Of a stretch of 64,000 nucleotides of DNA, positions 1 to 11,316 are shown piece by piece (the stretch's first letter is position 1; each line of letters starts with the position of its first letter). The position numbers were made by a program, and so were the translations under genes. The stretch spans positions 92,578,632 through 92,642,631 of the forward strand of contig CM035407.1 of the NCBI GenBank assembly GCA_020310875.1, read 5' to 3'. This DNA is from Ceratopteris richardii. Its lineage: Eukaryota; Streptophyta; Polypodiopsida; Polypodiales; Pteridaceae. The notes below the pieces were generated by a model. That model did no database searches, was not told where the DNA came from, and worked only from the letters and a program-made list of their open reading frames with translations.

Positions 1-262
1 GTGATTCAACTTGGAGGTGATGCGCAATCTCTAGGAGATGATTCGTACAAAGTTTCATCAAAAACTTTACACATTTGATAAGTCAATGTGAAGAAATTCT
101 GCAGCAGACTTTTCTGTGTTTCATCTTCTTCACATATTTTCTCAGATTTGATAATTTGGAGATTGGACCTCTAATTTAGTGAAGGTTTTGACTTACTCTT
201 GATATAGAGGTGTTCTAAATTCAAGAGTAGGTTGTTCTTTTGGAGATTAACACTCTCCATCA
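1..262 (+). repeat. Copia-1 5' LTR, 3' part only
   Basis: Near-identical to 11055-11316 with one C/A difference at 59/11113. It ends in CTCCATCA directly before the primer-binding site. The first roughly 760 bp of this LTR are outside the window. Confidence 0.95.
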
Positions 263-263
263 G

Positions 264-275
264 TGGTATCAGAGC
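264..275 (+). other. Copia-1 primer-binding site (initiator Met tRNA)
   Basis: TGGTATCAGAGC starts two bases after the LTR end. It is the classic complement of the 3' end of plant initiator-methionine tRNA used to prime copia reverse transcription. Confidence 0.93.
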
Positions 276-483
276 AGGAGATATCAAATCAAGGAAAGGA
301 AGGTCCCGACTGCTGCAGATTCAAGAAATTCAACAATTGAAGAACTAAAAGGTGAAAGTTTGAAGGCAAAGCAAGAGGAGGAGATCATACGACATCAATA
401 AAGGCAAAAGGAGTCTAATTCGAAGTAAAGGTACACAAATTGTTCATAAAGTTTGAAGATTTTAATACACAGGTAGACACAAG
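276..483 (+). other. Copia-1 untranslated leader
   Basis: Purine-rich leader between the primer-binding site and the gag ATG. No further signal recognised. Confidence 0.6.
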
Positions 484-1413
484 ATGGGAGATTCTCTACA
501 GATAGAGAAATTGGATAGGGAAAACTATCCTGCATGGTCAATGAGGATGGAAGCTCATCTTATGAGCAAAGATTTAATTGCTTACATCACAGGAGAAGAA
601 GAGAAGCCACAGTTCAGAGATCCTAGTGTTCCAACTAGGGAAGAGTTAGCAGATCTGAAAAATTGGATGAAGAAAGATGCTCAAGCTAGGAGCATTATCT
701 ATATGGGAGTCAATGATTACTTGTTACCTCATATTAGAGGTCTTGAAAGTGCTACTGACATATGGAATGCTTTGGAGGAGCATTTCCAGAACACTACAAA
801 GTCAAGGAAGGCATCCTTATGGGCAGAGTTTACTACCTTCAAGAAGAAGGCCTCTCAATCCATCTCAGACTATGTAACAAGGATGAAAGATATTGCAGAT
901 GCTTTAGGAGCTGTTGATGAAGACATTGAGGAAGATAAATTGGTAAGGCAAATCCTTACAGGGTTGAGAGGTGATGACAAATGGAAGCCATTTATTTTGT
1001 CTACAGAGTTATCACTTGACCATTTCACTCCTGATTTAAATCAATTGCTAGGTCATATGCTAACATTTGAGCAGGATGTTAAAGGAGATTGTGACAAGAG
1101 TGCAGGTCATGCAATGTACTCAAAGGACAAGAAGAAGAATAGCAAAGGAAAACTACAAGCAGGTGAAGATGAAGGAACAACTACTCAAGCCAACTTCCTA
1201 AGAGGAAGAGGAGGTGGCAAAGGTAGAGGAAGAGGCAGGAACAACAAAGATGGAGGCAAAGCTTGTAAGACAATAGTTACGCAATATAACACAGGAGCAA
1301 TAACAGAGAAGATAACAGATATAGGAGAATCTCAACAATTTTCTACTAGCAGCAAGTACAAAGATGATGGCGTTGTCCACCCGTGCGCTCTCAAGGTAGA
1401 GCTTAAATGGTGA
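484..1413 (+). pseudogene. Copia-1 gag, N-terminal part, disrupted by Copia-2
   Basis: ATG at 484 opens a copia Gag: an N-terminal LDRENYPAWSMRMEAHL block and a helical capsid-like (UBN2-type) region to about residue 200, then a Lys/Gly/Arg-rich stretch (RGRGGGKGRGRG) that leads into the nucleocapsid. Genuine element sequence stops at 1263 (residue 260). From 1264 the frame reads into the Copia-2 LTR and meets a stop at 1411-1413, so the present product would be a 309-residue chimera lacking the zinc knuckle. The missing part continues in the same frame at 6899. The coding sequence was therefore one gag-pol frame of about 1388 codons before the insertion. Family assignment is firm; lineage within copia is not assigned. 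Confidence 0.88.
1259..1263. repeat. Target-site duplication of Copia-2, left copy (AAGCT)
   Basis: AAGCT immediately precedes the TGTAAGAC end of Copia-2 and is repeated at 6894-6898 after its other end. Five bp is the usual copia duplication length, and removing one copy plus the element restores the Copia-1 frame. Confidence 0.95.
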
Positions 1414-1636
1414 TCTAGACAACTCTAGATAGGGAGATACAAGGTAGAGCTATGCTGGCTCAACTCAGTGTCTTAGGTAGTGCAGAAGTCATGTATATAT
1501 AGGATCATGGGTGGCCTGCGATGGACGGCTATACATGGGCGGTAGAGCGTGGGCGGCCACCGCCCGCGTAATTGTCATACACGGCTTAGACTGGTTGAAC
1601 CGACCTAACAAATATAAATGATTTCTGACTCCGATA

Positions 1637-1660
1637 GGGAATATTCCATGGAATATTCCC
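1637..1660. repeat. Perfect 24-bp palindrome in Copia-2 LTR
   Basis: Each half is GGGAATATTCCA read from its own end, centred on CCATGG. Identical copy at 6549-6572 in the other LTR. It could be a dimeric protein-binding site or extrude as a cruciform; neither is shown. Confidence 0.9.
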
Positions 1661-1672
1661 TTTACCGTCGCG

Positions 1673-1757
1673 CCGGGGGCGCTGCCCCCGGACCCCCACC
1701 AGGGGGCCCGCTGGCCCCCTGGGACCCCCCAGCCAGGGGGCCCGCTGGCCCCCTTGG
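1673..1757. repeat. Three consecutive GC-rich hairpins in Copia-2 LTR
   Basis: 1673-1691: CCGGGGGC / GCCCCCGG with loop GCT. 1699-1722: CCAGGGGGCC / GGCCCCCTGG with loop CGCT. 1733-1757: the same left arm and loop with GGCCCCCTTGG. The copy in the other LTR is at 6585-6669. This block is far more GC-rich than its surroundings. Confidence 0.9.
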
Positions 1758-1981
1758 ACCCCCCAGCCGGGGCTGCTCACCGCTGCCCCGGACCCCACAA
1801 TTGGGGACCCTGATAACTCCCTTTCCTTATAATATCTTACATGGTCCAATATGACCTTCATCCAACATTCAAGTTGGGATTCCCATCAATTGGGTAATGC
1901 ATGCTTGGCTTCTCCTCATAAAGGGGGCCTTACAAAATGTGCATACAATCATGAGGGGTAGACATTGATCATATACTAACA

Positions 1982-1990
1982 CCCCCCCTC
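1982..1990 (-). other. Copia-2 polypurine tract
   Basis: On the minus strand a run of A/G with seven G residues lies directly before the 3' LTR, where plus-strand DNA synthesis is primed. Confidence 0.85.
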
Positions 1991-2009
1991 AATGTTTACC
2001 GATGATAAA

Positions 2010-5000
2010 TCAAGTAGGTCTCGGTCCTATGCCCATCTGTTGAAGATGCTTGTTGAGCTGCTCTCTTCCAAGTGCTTTAGTGAATATGTCAGCACAATTT
2101 GCCTCTGTTGGGCAATATTCTAGCTCCACAATTTCATCTTCAATTAGCTCACGAATGTAATGGTACTGTACTTCTATGTGCTTGGTGCGAGCATGAAATA
2201 CTGGGTTCTTTGCAATAGCCATACAACTTTGATTATCACACTTGAGTACAGTTGGCATATTTGATGGAAAGCCAAGATCTGCAAGAATTCTCCTTAACCA
2301 GACTGCCTCACAAGAAGCAAAACAAGCTGCTTTGTACTCTGCTTCAGTGGAGGAGAGTGCAAGAGTTGGTTGCTTCCTACTTACCCAAGAAAATATTCCT
2401 GAACCAAGTGAGAAACAATATCCAGAAACTGATTTTCTAGAATCACAATCTCCAGCCCAATCTGAATCACAATATCCTTGGAGTGTATCACCTGTGGTAT
2501 ACAAAATACCAAAATCCAAGGTTCCTGCAATGTACCTTAGAATTCGCATTCCAGCATTCCAGTGACTCTCCTTAGGTTTGTTGGAAAACCTGCTTAACAC
2601 TCCAACAGCATAGCAAATGTCTGGTCTAGTGTTGCACAGAAAAATAAGACTTCCAACGAGCTTCCTATACTTCTTAGCATCTACATCAGGCATGTTATCA
2701 TCCATAGATAGCTTATGATTTACCTCCATAGGTGTGCTAGTTGGTTTGCAGTCCATCATTCCAAATGCCTTGAGAATTTCTTTGGAATATTTTTGTTGTG
2801 AGATGAAAATGCCATCCTTCCTTTGCCATACTTCAATTCCCAGACAAAAATGGAGTAGACCTAAGTCTGTCATTTCAAACTCAGTTCCCAAGCTGATCCG
2901 AGTTTGATTGATGAGTTCCTGATGATCTCCTGTAATGATCAAATCATCTACATATACAATGACAACAACTAGCTTGCTATCCCTTTTCGTTACATACAAG
3001 TTAGCATCAGAAGTACTTTTTTCAAAACCCATATTTTTGAAAAAATGATCTATTCGTTGGTACCAAGCCCGTGGAGCTTGCTTAAGTCCATACAAAGCTT
3101 TCTTCAACCTGCAAACTTTATTTTCTGAATTGGGCACCTCAAAACCTGGTGGTTGAGATACATATACCTCCTCCTTGAGGTGACCATTCAAAAATGCAGA
3201 TTTGACATCCATCTGGAAAATAGGCCAAGACTTTTCTGCAGCTACTGCAAGTACCGTCCGAATAGTTGTCATGCGTGCTGTTGGTGCAAAAGTTTCTTGA
3301 ACATCAAATCCTTCAATCTGTGAAAAACCCTGTGCAACTAATCGTGCCTTATACTTTTCTAATGTTCCATCAGCTTTATACTTAGCTTTCCAAATCCATT
3401 TAGTACCTATTACCTTCTTCTTTGGCGGCAAGTCGACTAGATCCCATGTATCATTTTTGAGTATACTATCATACTCAGACTGCATTGCCGCTCTCCAATC
3501 TGGATCATCAATGGCTTCTTCAATGGTGGTAGGTTCCTTTATCGAACCCATGATATCTGCCATTAGAGCCATGTTAACAATGTGTTCTGAGGCTCTTCTT
3601 TGCTCCTCTATTCTCTTTGATCTTCGTAATCCATCCGATGATGATTCTAGTACATCTACATGTGGATTAAGATCATCAAAGAGCTGTTGTGCCCACTTCG
3701 GTAGTGGCTTACGCTGTGCAGCTACAACTGGTTGGCTTTTCATTGAGGAAATTTCTCCATCAGATGTTTCCTCCTCCTCAACTTTAACCTGTCTTTTGAT
3801 AGGCACAAGGTGAGATATTTCTCCGCTTGATGAGATAGTAGATTTACCTTTATCTTCTACTAAGTGTGGTCGTTCATCAAACACCACATCTCGGCTGACA
3901 AAAATCTTCCTTGCCTCAGGATCCCATAACCTGTATGCTTTAGACTCTTCACTATATCCTAGGAAGACACACTTTTTGCTTTTTGAATCCAACTTTGATC
4001 TTGTTGAATCAGGAATATGTGCATAACAGAAACAACCAAAAATTCTGAAATGCAAAACTGAAGGCTTTTTACCAGAATATGCTTCTTGAGGAGTCATCCC
4101 CTTCAGTGCTTTTGTGTAGCTTCGATTGAGGATGTAGACTGCTGTATTGACTGCTTCTGCCCAGAATGAATCAGGCATGTCTTGAGCCTTCAACATACAA
4201 CGAGCCATTTCAACTACTGTCCTGTTCCTGCGCTCAACAACGCCATTTTGTTGGGGTGTATGAGCTGTGGTAAGTTGCCTTTTCACACCATGCTCCTTAC
4301 AGTAATTGTTGAATTCTGTTGACAAGAATTCACCTCCTCTATCTGTTCTAAATTTCTTCAATTTCCTTCCTGATTCATTTTCTACATACTTATGCCACGT
4401 TTTAAATTTTTCAAAAGCATCAGCCTTCTCTCGAATGAAATAAACCCACATCTTTCTACTATAATCGTCGACTAACAGCAAGAAGTAGAAAGATCCTCCT
4501 AAAGCAGGTGTAGACATTTTACCGCAGAGATCAGCATGTACCAACTCTAGAGGAGCTTGAGATCGATTGCTGGTCTCTCTTGGAAATGCCTTTCGTTGTT
4601 GCTTGCCCATCATACAAGCTTCACAAGGTTCCTGCAACTCTGAAAATGCAGGCATATGAGCAACCATCCCTGTTCGTTGCATCTCCTTCAAAACTGCAAA
4701 TCCGAGATGCCCAAATCGTCGGTGCCATAACCTGCTTACATCTTTATCTTCTGTAGCAGTTAAAGCACTTAACTCATACAAGTTATCCCGTCGTATGCCT
4801 TTACCTACAACATTACCTGATGAATCCATGATTTCCGCACCACTCTTATTGAAGTGAACTTCGAGTCCACGATCTGTTATTGCAGAAACTGACAACAAAT
4901 TTCTTTTGAGTGTAGGTACATAGAGAACATCGGATAACTTTTTCTCAACACCTGGAGAAGTGATAAAAGAGATGGTTCCAGTTCCTTCAGCTGGACACTT

Positions 5001-6080
5001 GGAGTCATTTCCCACCACTACATTGATGGATTCCCGCAGAGGCACTAGGGAACTATACCAATCCTTTTTACTAGTCATATGGCGAGAAGCTCCACTATCT
5101 AAAATCCATGGCTCATCAACACGAGCTTGAGCAGATGAACATACCTCTTCAATAGCTACCCAAAGTTCCAGCTCTGTGTTGTTTGCAGACTCTTTGTTCT
5201 TCCATGATGATTTTACAGTCCCATTCCGTTCATCAGCTTGCTTCTTTCTGCAATCCTTGATGGCATGGCCTTTCTTTTCACAATAGAAGCAACTTCCTGT
5301 GAACTTTTTCTTCTTTGGCTTCTTCTTTGATCCCTCTGAAGAGCCTTTACCTTTTGCATTTGCTGAGAATGCAGCATCAGTTGTACTTTGCCGATTCTTC
5401 AGCCGCATCTCTTCTTCTAAAAGCATGGCACAAAACTCTTCAAATGTAAGAGGAGTTGGCCTTACCTGAGTGTTAAGGGCTGTTACTAATCCATCATACT
5501 TTGCTGGAAGAACACGTACAGATCTTCGAGCCAGCTCTTCTGGTGTTATAACAACACCAACTGCAGCCAATTGATCTTGAAGATGCTTTATCCGTTTGAT
5601 AAAATCTTCAGCCTTTTCAGAATCAGAATGTTTTTCATTTGCCAACTGATTTTCTAAATTCTGTATCCTAGTGTGGTTCTTGGTCTCATATTGTCGAGCC
5701 AATATGCCCCAAGCCTCATGTGCTTTAGTAGTATGTTGAACTAAAGTAAGCACAGAATCACTTACACTAGTGACAATCGCACATAATGCATCAGCATTCC
5801 GCCTCTTCCAAGCTCGTAGAAGATCTGGATCTGGCTGAATCATCAATCTTGAATTTGCTGGATCTTCAACTGGTATAGGCTCTGGATCCAATCCCATCGG
5901 TCCCATGACAGTGTCAAGTAATTCATAGGAGTCCAAAATTGCAGAAATTTTGAACTTCCAGAGTGTATAGTTGGTTCCATCCAGCTTCCCTTCAGTGAAT
6001 GCAGGTGGACGAATTCGAATAGGTGCAGCATTAACATTAGCTGAAGCACCAAGACTACTGTTCGATGATGAAGCCATCAT
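2010..6080 (-). CDS. Copia-2 gag-pol polyprotein, intact
   Basis: 1356-residue polyprotein. In order: copia Gag (about 20-240; [13 protein letters not shown] start); zinc knuckle CX2CX4HX4C (about 264-277); aspartic protease WILDSGAS (about 325-331); GAG-pre-integrase HHCC region (LWHRRFGHL about 451, CEACMMGK about 486); integrase core with HADLCG (about 516), RTDRGGEF (about 578) and [12 protein letters not shown] (about 610), a D-D-35-E arrangement; RT from about 870 with [11 protein letters not shown] and catalytic YVDD (about 1043-1046); RNase H with DSDWAG (about 1205), SSTEAEY (about 1243) and KHIEVQYH near the end. No stop or frameshift. The start at 6080 is the first of two adjacent Met codons about 80 bp inside the primer-binding site. 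All catalytic motifs I can check are intact, so it is probably active or only recently silent. Confidence 0.95.
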   Translation of the reverse strand: MMASSSNSSLGASANVNAAPIRIRPPAFTEGKLDGTNYTLWKFKISAILDSYELLDTVMGPMGLDPEPIPVEDPANSRLMIQPDPDLLRAWKRRNADALCAIVTSVSDSVLTLVQHTTKAHEAWGILARQYETKNHTRIQNLENQLANEKHSDSEKAEDFIKRIKHLQDQLAAVGVVITPEELARRSVRVLPAKYDGLVTALNTQVRPTPLTFEEFCAMLLEEEMRLKNRQSTTDAAFSANAKGKGSSEGSKKKPKKKKFTGSCFYCEKKGHAIKDCRKKQADERNGTVKSSWKNKESANNTELELWVAIEEVCSSAQARVDEPWILDSGASRHMTSKKDWYSSLVPLRESINVVVGNDSKCPAEGTGTISFITSPGVEKKLSDVLYVPTLKRNLLSVSAITDRGLEVHFNKSGAEIMDSSGNVVGKGIRRDNLYELSALTATEDKDVSRLWHRRFGHLGFAVLKEMQRTGMVAHMPAFSELQEPCEACMMGKQQRKAFPRETSNRSQAPLELVHADLCGKMSTPALGGSFYFLLLVDDYSRKMWVYFIREKADAFEKFKTWHKYVENESGRKLKKFRTDRGGEFLSTEFNNYCKEHGVKRQLTTAHTPQQNGVVERRNRTVVEMARCMLKAQDMPDSFWAEAVNTAVYILNRSYTKALKGMTPQEAYSGKKPSVLHFRIFGCFCYAHIPDSTRSKLDSKSKKCVFLGYSEESKAYRLWDPEARKIFVSRDVVFDERPHLVEDKGKSTISSSGEISHLVPIKRQVKVEEEETSDGEISSMKSQPVVAAQRKPLPKWAQQLFDDLNPHVDVLESSSDGLRRSKRIEEQRRASEHIVNMALMADIMGSIKEPTTIEEAIDDPDWRAAMQSEYDSILKNDTWDLVDLPPKKKVIGTKWIWKAKYKADGTLEKYKARLVAQGFSQIEGFDVQETFAPTARMTTIRTVLAVAAEKSWPIFQMDVKSAFLNGHLKEEVYVSQPPGFEVPNSENKVCRLKKALYGLKQAPRAWYQRIDHFFKNMGFEKSTSDANLYVTKRDSKLVVVIVYVDDLIITGDHQELINQTRISLGTEFEMTDLGLLHFCLGIEVWQRKDGIFISQQKYSKEILKAFGMMDCKPTSTPMEVNHKLSMDDNMPDVDAKKYRKLVGSLIFLCNTRPDICYAVGVLSRFSNKPKESHWNAGMRILRYIAGTLDFGILYTTGDTLQGYCDSDWAGDCDSRKSVSGYCFSLGSGIFSWVSRKQPTLALSSTEAEYKAACFASCEAVWLRRILADLGFPSNMPTVLKCDNQSCMAIAKNPVFHARTKHIEVQYHYIRELIEDEIVELEYCPTEANCADIFTKALGREQLNKHLQQMGIGPRPT

Positions 6081-6161
6081 GTAATCACTCGAATAATCTA
6101 TTGATATTCTAGTCTGCTAGTAGGCTAAAATAATGATACTTCTCAAGCTATTCGAACCTTA

Positions 6162-6175
6162 CAGCTCTGATACCA
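6162..6175 (-). other. Copia-2 primer-binding site (initiator Met tRNA)
   Basis: Minus strand TGGTATCAGAGCTG abuts the right LTR directly. Complement of the initiator-Met tRNA 3' end. Confidence 0.93.
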
Positions 6176-6893
6176 TGTAAGACAATAGTTACGCAATATA
6201 ACACAGGAGCAATAACAGAGAAGATAACAGATATAGGAGAATCTCAACAATTTTCTACTAGCAGCAAGTACAAAGATGATGGCGTTGTCCACCCGTGCGC
6301 TCTCAAGGTAGAGCTTAAATGGTGATCTAGACAACTCTAGATAGGGAGATACAAGGTAGAGCTATGCTGGCTCAACTCAGTGTCTTAGGTAGTGCAGAAG
6401 TCATGTATATATAGGATCATGGGTGGCCTGCGATGGACGGCTATACATGGGCGGTAGAGCGTGGGCGGCCACCGCCCGCGTAATTGTCATACACGGCTTA
6501 GACTAGTTGAACCGACCTAACAAATATAAATGATTTCTGACTCCGATAGGGAATATTCCATGGAATATTCCCTTTACCGTCGCGCCGGGGGCGCTGCCCC
6601 CGGACCCCCACCAGGGGGCCCGCTGGCCCCCTGGGACCCCCCAGCCAGGGGGCCCGCTGGCCCCCTTGGACCCCCCAGCCGGGGCTGCTCACCGCTGCCC
6701 CGGACCCCACAATTGGGGACCCTGATAACTCCCTTTCCTTATAATATCTTACATGGTCCAATATGACCTTCATCCAACATTCAAGTTGGGATTCCCATCA
6801 ATTGGGTAATGCATGCTTGGCTTCTCCTCATAAAGGGGGCCTTACAAAATGTGCATACAATCATGAGGGGTAGACATTGATCATATACTAACA
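6176..6893 (-). repeat. Copia-2 5' LTR (718 bp)
   Basis: Second LTR copy, next to the primer-binding site and so the 5' LTR of this minus-strand element. The palindrome is at 6549-6572 and the GC hairpins at 6585-6669. Confidence 0.95.
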
Positions 6894-6898
6894 AAGCT
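6894..6898. repeat. Target-site duplication of Copia-2, right copy (AAGCT)
   Basis: Direct copy of 1259-1263 abutting the ACTAACA end of Copia-2. Confidence 0.95.
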
Positions 6899-9800
6899 TG
6901 CTGGATTTGTGGTAAGACAAATCACTTAGCTAATGATTGTTGGCATAATAATCAGAATAATGGTGGATACAATCAAAATTATAATTCAAGAGGAAGAGGT
7001 GGCAGAAATCAAAGAGGTAATTACAGAGGTAGAGGTGGAAGGAATTACTTTGGAAGAAATGCAGGTAGAGGATTCCAAAGTCAACAATACAACAACACCT
7101 ACTACAATTATGCTTCAGATCAAAAGGAAGATTCAACATTGATAATGAATGCAACTTGTGAAAGGCAGAATGAAGATCAGAGAGTCTTCTACATTGACTC
7201 AGGGTGTAGCAATCATCTGAGTGGTAACATATCCTTGATGACTGATTTGGAGAGTAAAGTTTTTAATCATGTTGTTCAAACAGGTGACAACACAAAGCAC
7301 AATGTGAAGTCAATTGGATCAGTGAAGGCTAAGGATGGAAGCACCTTATTGAGTAAGGTTTTGTATGTTCCTACAATCCCTAAGAATTTGATAAGTGTAG
7401 GACAAATTGTTGAAAAGGGATATGAAGTAAGGTTCACTAATGATGGAGTATATGTGGAAGACCCTAGCCAAGGGTATAAACAGATTGTTTCAGGAAAAAA
7501 AGAAGGAAGATTATTTACATTGAAGATTCAAGGCAACATTGGTCATGCTATGTTCACATATGGAGGTCATAAGATCTCTGAGTTAGATCTTTGGCACAAG
7601 AGGCTTGGACATTTCAATGAAAGAGGTATTAAAGATATGGTTAACAATGGTTCAGTGCTTGGATTGCCTAATGTTGCAGGTCAACATATGACATACAAAT
7701 GTGAGGCATGTCAATTGGGTAAGGCTCATAAACATTCATATTCCAAGCATGGTTTTATGTATTCAGAGAAGCTTGAGTTGGTACACACAGATGTGTGGGG
7801 ACCATCAAAAGATTTCAGTATAAATGGATCAAGGTATTATGTGATTTATGTTGATGATGCTACTAGGTGGATCACTATCTATGTGATCAAAGATAAGTCA
7901 GAAGTGTTTAATACATTTAAACACTATCATGTATATGCAGAAAGAATTACAGGTCATAAGTTGAAAAGACTAAGGTCAGATGGAGGGGGAGAGTATTTCT
8001 CTAATGAGTTCAGTGATTACTTATGGAATGCAGGTATAAAAAGGGAAGTTACTTGCAGGTACTCTCCTCAACAAAATGGTGTTGCAGAAAGGAGGAATAG
8101 AACAATTGTTGAGTTTGCAAGATCCATGATGAAGGAGAAAAATTGCCCTAATTATTTGTGGGCTGAGGCTGTAAATACAGCCACTTATTTGGTCAATAGG
8201 TTACCATGTAAAGCCTTGCAGGGTATGACACCATATGAGGCATGGTGGGGTAAGAGACCTACCTTGGATCATTGCAGAGTTTTTGGATGTGTGGCATATG
8301 CATATGTGCCATCACAATTAAGACACAAATTGGAACCCAAAGCTGAAAAATATGTTTTCATTGGCTATGATGACAAGCAGATGGGCTATAGATTGTGGAG
8401 TCCATCAACAAAACAATTTATGGTTTCTAAAGATGTTACATTTGATGAACAAAGTACTTGGTATGCAGGTACAATCAATATCAATACAGGTGATGAAGAA
8501 GAAGTGAGTCAAAGAAAAGGTAAATCAAAAGTTCAGATATTTGATGAGCAAGAGAATAATGAAGTGCAGGTTGAAGTGGAAGAAGCCCCAAGATTTGATC
8601 CTGAACATGAAGAGCCAGAAACCTCAAGAAGTGGAGAACTCAGAAGGTCTACAAGAAATAGGTGGCAACCTACAAGGTATAGTTATGATACTTCATTTCT
8701 AGCCACAAAAGATTATGCTTATATGGTAAATACAGATGAAGACCCTTCTACATATGAAGAGGCAAAGGGTAAGGAAAAATGGGAGAGTGCTATGCAGGAG
8801 GAATATGATGCACTATTGGAGAATCAAACATGGGATTTGGTTCCAAAACCAAATAGTCAGAAGATTATTGGATGCAAGTGGGTCTACAAGACAAAAAGGT
8901 TTGCAGATGGAAGTGTGTCTAGATACAAAGCTAGACTTGTTGTCAAAGGGTTTGCTCAGACTTATGGTGTTGACTATGATGAGACTTATAGTCCTGTGGC
9001 AAAGATGACAACCATCAGAACACTTATTGCTATTGCTGCATGTAAAGGTTGGAAGCTATGTCAACTTGATGTGAAGAATGCTTTTTTGAATGGTTATATT
9101 TCAGATGATGTATTCATGGAGCAACCTCAAGGGTTCAGAGATAAAAGGTATCCAGATCATGTGTGCAAGCTCAAGAGAGCTTTGTATGGCTTGAAGCAGG
9201 CCCCAAGGGCATGGAACTATAGACTTGTGAAGTTCCTAAAAGAACTTGGTTTTCAGGTGTCTAAAGCAGATAGTAGTTTGCTTGTCAAGGCAAGTGAAAA
9301 TGGTTTCATATACATGTGCATATATGTTGATGATATAATTCTTACAGGTACAGATGAAGAAGGAATACAAAGGCTCAAAAGGCAAATGGAAAAGGAGTTC
9401 AAGATAAGTGACTTGGGAGACTTGTCATACTTCTTGGGCATGGAGATAACATATACTCAACATGGAGTATTTGTGACCCAAGAAAGGTATTTGAAGAACT
9501 TGTTAATCAAGTTTAAAATGGATGATTGCAGGGTAGCACCTACACCAATGGAGGTGAATCACAAATTGAGTAAGTATGGAGGTGAAGAATTCAAGGACAT
9601 GAGACAATATCAGAGTTTGGTTGGTAGCCTTATCTATGCTACTTTAACTAGACCTGATTTATCATATGCAGTTGGAGTTTTGTCTCAATTTATGCATTGC
9701 CCAAGGAAAGAACATTGGATTGCAGGACAAAGGGTGTTGAGGTACATTAAGGGTACACTCAATGAAGGTTTGTATTATGGGTTTACCTCAGATACAAATA

Positions 9801-10285
9801 TCAAAATTTATAGTGATGCAGATTGGGCAGGTAACCCAGATGACAGAAGGTCAACCTTTGGATATATGTGTTATGTGGGAGATAAACTTATCTCATGGTG
9901 TTCCAAGAAGCAACATACAGTTGCTTTATCTTCTACAGAAGCAGAGTATAAAGGCATGGTTGAAGCTGCAAAGGAAGTAATTTGGGTTAAGACATTGATG
10001 AAGAGTCTTGACATTATTCATGGGGTACCAATTATATATGGAGATAACATGAGTTCATTGTATTTAGCTGCTAATCCTGTTTTTCATGCCAGGACCAAAC
10101 ACATTGAGATTCAGTATCACTTTCTAAGAGAGAAAGTGATGGATAAAGAGATTGAGGTAGTTCATACTTCAACAAAAGATCAGATAGCTGATATGCTTAC
10201 AAAAGGCTTGGATGGACCAAAGTTACAAAGGTTCAAAGACATGGCAGGTATAAAGAAGATAATGAAGACCTCAATTGATGATTGA
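6899..10285 (+). pseudogene. Copia-1 gag C-terminus plus pol, cut off from its start by Copia-2
   Basis: Continues the 484-1263 frame. It opens in the zinc knuckle (C-W-I-C-G...H...C), then an Arg/Gly-rich stretch. Measured from the TTG at 7139: protease DSG at residue 20; LWHKRLGH about 151; CEACQLGK; integrase D218, D281 and E317 (D-D-35-E) with PQQNGVAERRNRT; RT with QLDVKNAFLNG and catalytic YVDD at about 729; RNase H with DADWAG about 893, SSTEAEY about 931 and KHIEIQYH. It ends at TGA 10283-10285 with the polypurine tract directly after. No internal stop is seen, so the only lesion in this element's coding region is the Copia-2 insertion. Confidence 0.9.
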
Positions 10286-10293
10286 GGGGGAGC
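10286..10293 (+). other. Copia-1 polypurine tract
   Basis: GGGGGAGC between the pol stop codon and the TGTTGGTG start of the 3' LTR. Confidence 0.85.
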
Positions 10294-11316
10294 TGTTGGT
10301 GCAGACCAATCACCAATTGAAGGCTTGGAAGGTTAAAGAGTGAAGGAAGGATCAACCATTGAAGCTTGGAAGAAAGACATATTCAGAGGATAAGAGAAGT
10401 GTACACATATGTACATTAGTATAGTCATAGGTGACTCAGATCTTTGTTTGAGTAAGAATCTTGTACAAATTATCTATAAATACTTTGAGAAAAGTCGGGG
10501 CATGTATGAGAGCATATGTAGAAGCCAAGATTGAGGAAGTTAGAAGTCAAGAGATAGAGAAAAGTTAGTTGAGTTAGCTCTCATCACTCAGTTGTAATTT
10601 TCTGAGTTAATGAAGAAATATTGCGCCCGATCTTTTCGTGTCTGCTCCTTCTGTGTTTGATCAATTGTGAAATCCTTTTGAGGATATCTAAGTTGTTAGT
10701 TAATGAGCCTGTGACCTGAATTTCAGAGTCTAATTGTAAACATGCTAGGAGAATTGTTAGTAGGAACATTCATATGTGTTGAGTGTCTACAGTTCTCTGA
10801 AACAGGCGCAAATTTCGAGTTTAATCTTTTGGTCAGTGCTCACTCCATAGTTTAAAGTTTTGTGCAAGCAAGCACTTAATCTTTAAGTTGGAAGGTGGTC
10901 TACTCGTGGCTAAAAGCATTTGGCAAAACGGGTTAGATATTGTGAGAACCAAAGTTAAGAAGTTAGGGGTGTCTAGATCGACTTCTTAGAAGTGCAGATT
11001 CAGACATAGGTAACTTGTGAAGACAATTTCTCAAGTTATACTAAAGCTTTTGAAGTGATTCAACTTGGAGGTGATGCGCAATCTCTAGGAGATGATTCGT
11101 ACAAAGTTTCATAAAAAACTTTACACATTTGATAAGTCAATGTGAAGAAATTCTGCAGCAGACTTTTCTGTGTTTCATCTTCTTCACATATTTTCTCAGA
11201 TTTGATAATTTGGAGATTGGACCTCTAATTTAGTGAAGGTTTTGACTTACTCTTGATATAGAGGTGTTCTAAATTCAAGAGTAGGTTGTTCTTTTGGAGA
11301 TTAACACTCTCCATCA
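10294..11316 (+). repeat. Copia-1 3' LTR (1023 bp)
   Basis: TGTTGGTG...TCCATCA. The last 262 bp match 1-262 with one mismatch. A TATA-like box TATAAATA is at 10475-10482. Host (Gypsy-1) sequence resumes at 11317. Confidence 0.93.

Larger units (their letters stand above)
1264..1981 (-). repeat. Copia-2 3' LTR (718 bp)
   Basis: TGTAAGAC...ACTAACA on the plus strand, so TG...CA in either reading. Matches 6176-6893 except for one base. Contains a GC-rich hairpin cluster (1673-1757) and a 24-bp palindrome (1637-1660). Confidence 0.95.
1264..6893 (-). mobile_element. Copia-2: intact nested Ty1/copia element, minus strand
   Basis: 5630 bp with two 718-bp LTRs (1264-1981 and 6176-6893), a 5-bp target duplication AAGCT, a tRNA-Met primer-binding site next to the right LTR and a polypurine tract next to the left LTR. 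The arrangement shows it runs on the minus strand. Comparing the LTRs by eye gives one difference (G at 1593, A at 6505). One uninterrupted 1356-codon gag-pol frame fills the interior. Everything needed for an autonomous copia element appears present, and the insertion is very recent. It lies antisense inside the gag of Copia-1. Confidence 0.96.
1..11316 (+). mobile_element. Copia-1: Ty1/copia LTR retrotransposon, left end outside window
   Basis: The sequence at 1-262 recurs at 11055-11316, so these are the end of the left LTR and of the right LTR; the full LTR (10294-11316) is 1023 bp, TG...CA. Between them lie a primer-binding site, one gag-pol frame and a polypurine tract in the order usual for Ty1/copia (integrase before RT). 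The element is split by Copia-2 (1264-6893). Without that insertion and its target duplication it would be about 6.4 kb. Only one mismatch (59 versus 11113) is seen in the 262 bp of LTR that can be compared, so it is young. It sits inside the coding region of Gypsy-1, which resumes at 11317. The other target-site copy is outside the window. Confidence 0.93.

Noticed and set aside
1586..1861. Open frames of 78-91 codons on both strands in the Copia-2 LTR (and 6498-6773)
   Set aside because: They arise from the GC-rich hairpin block and lie within an LTR; identical in both LTR copies and without similarity to anything recognised.
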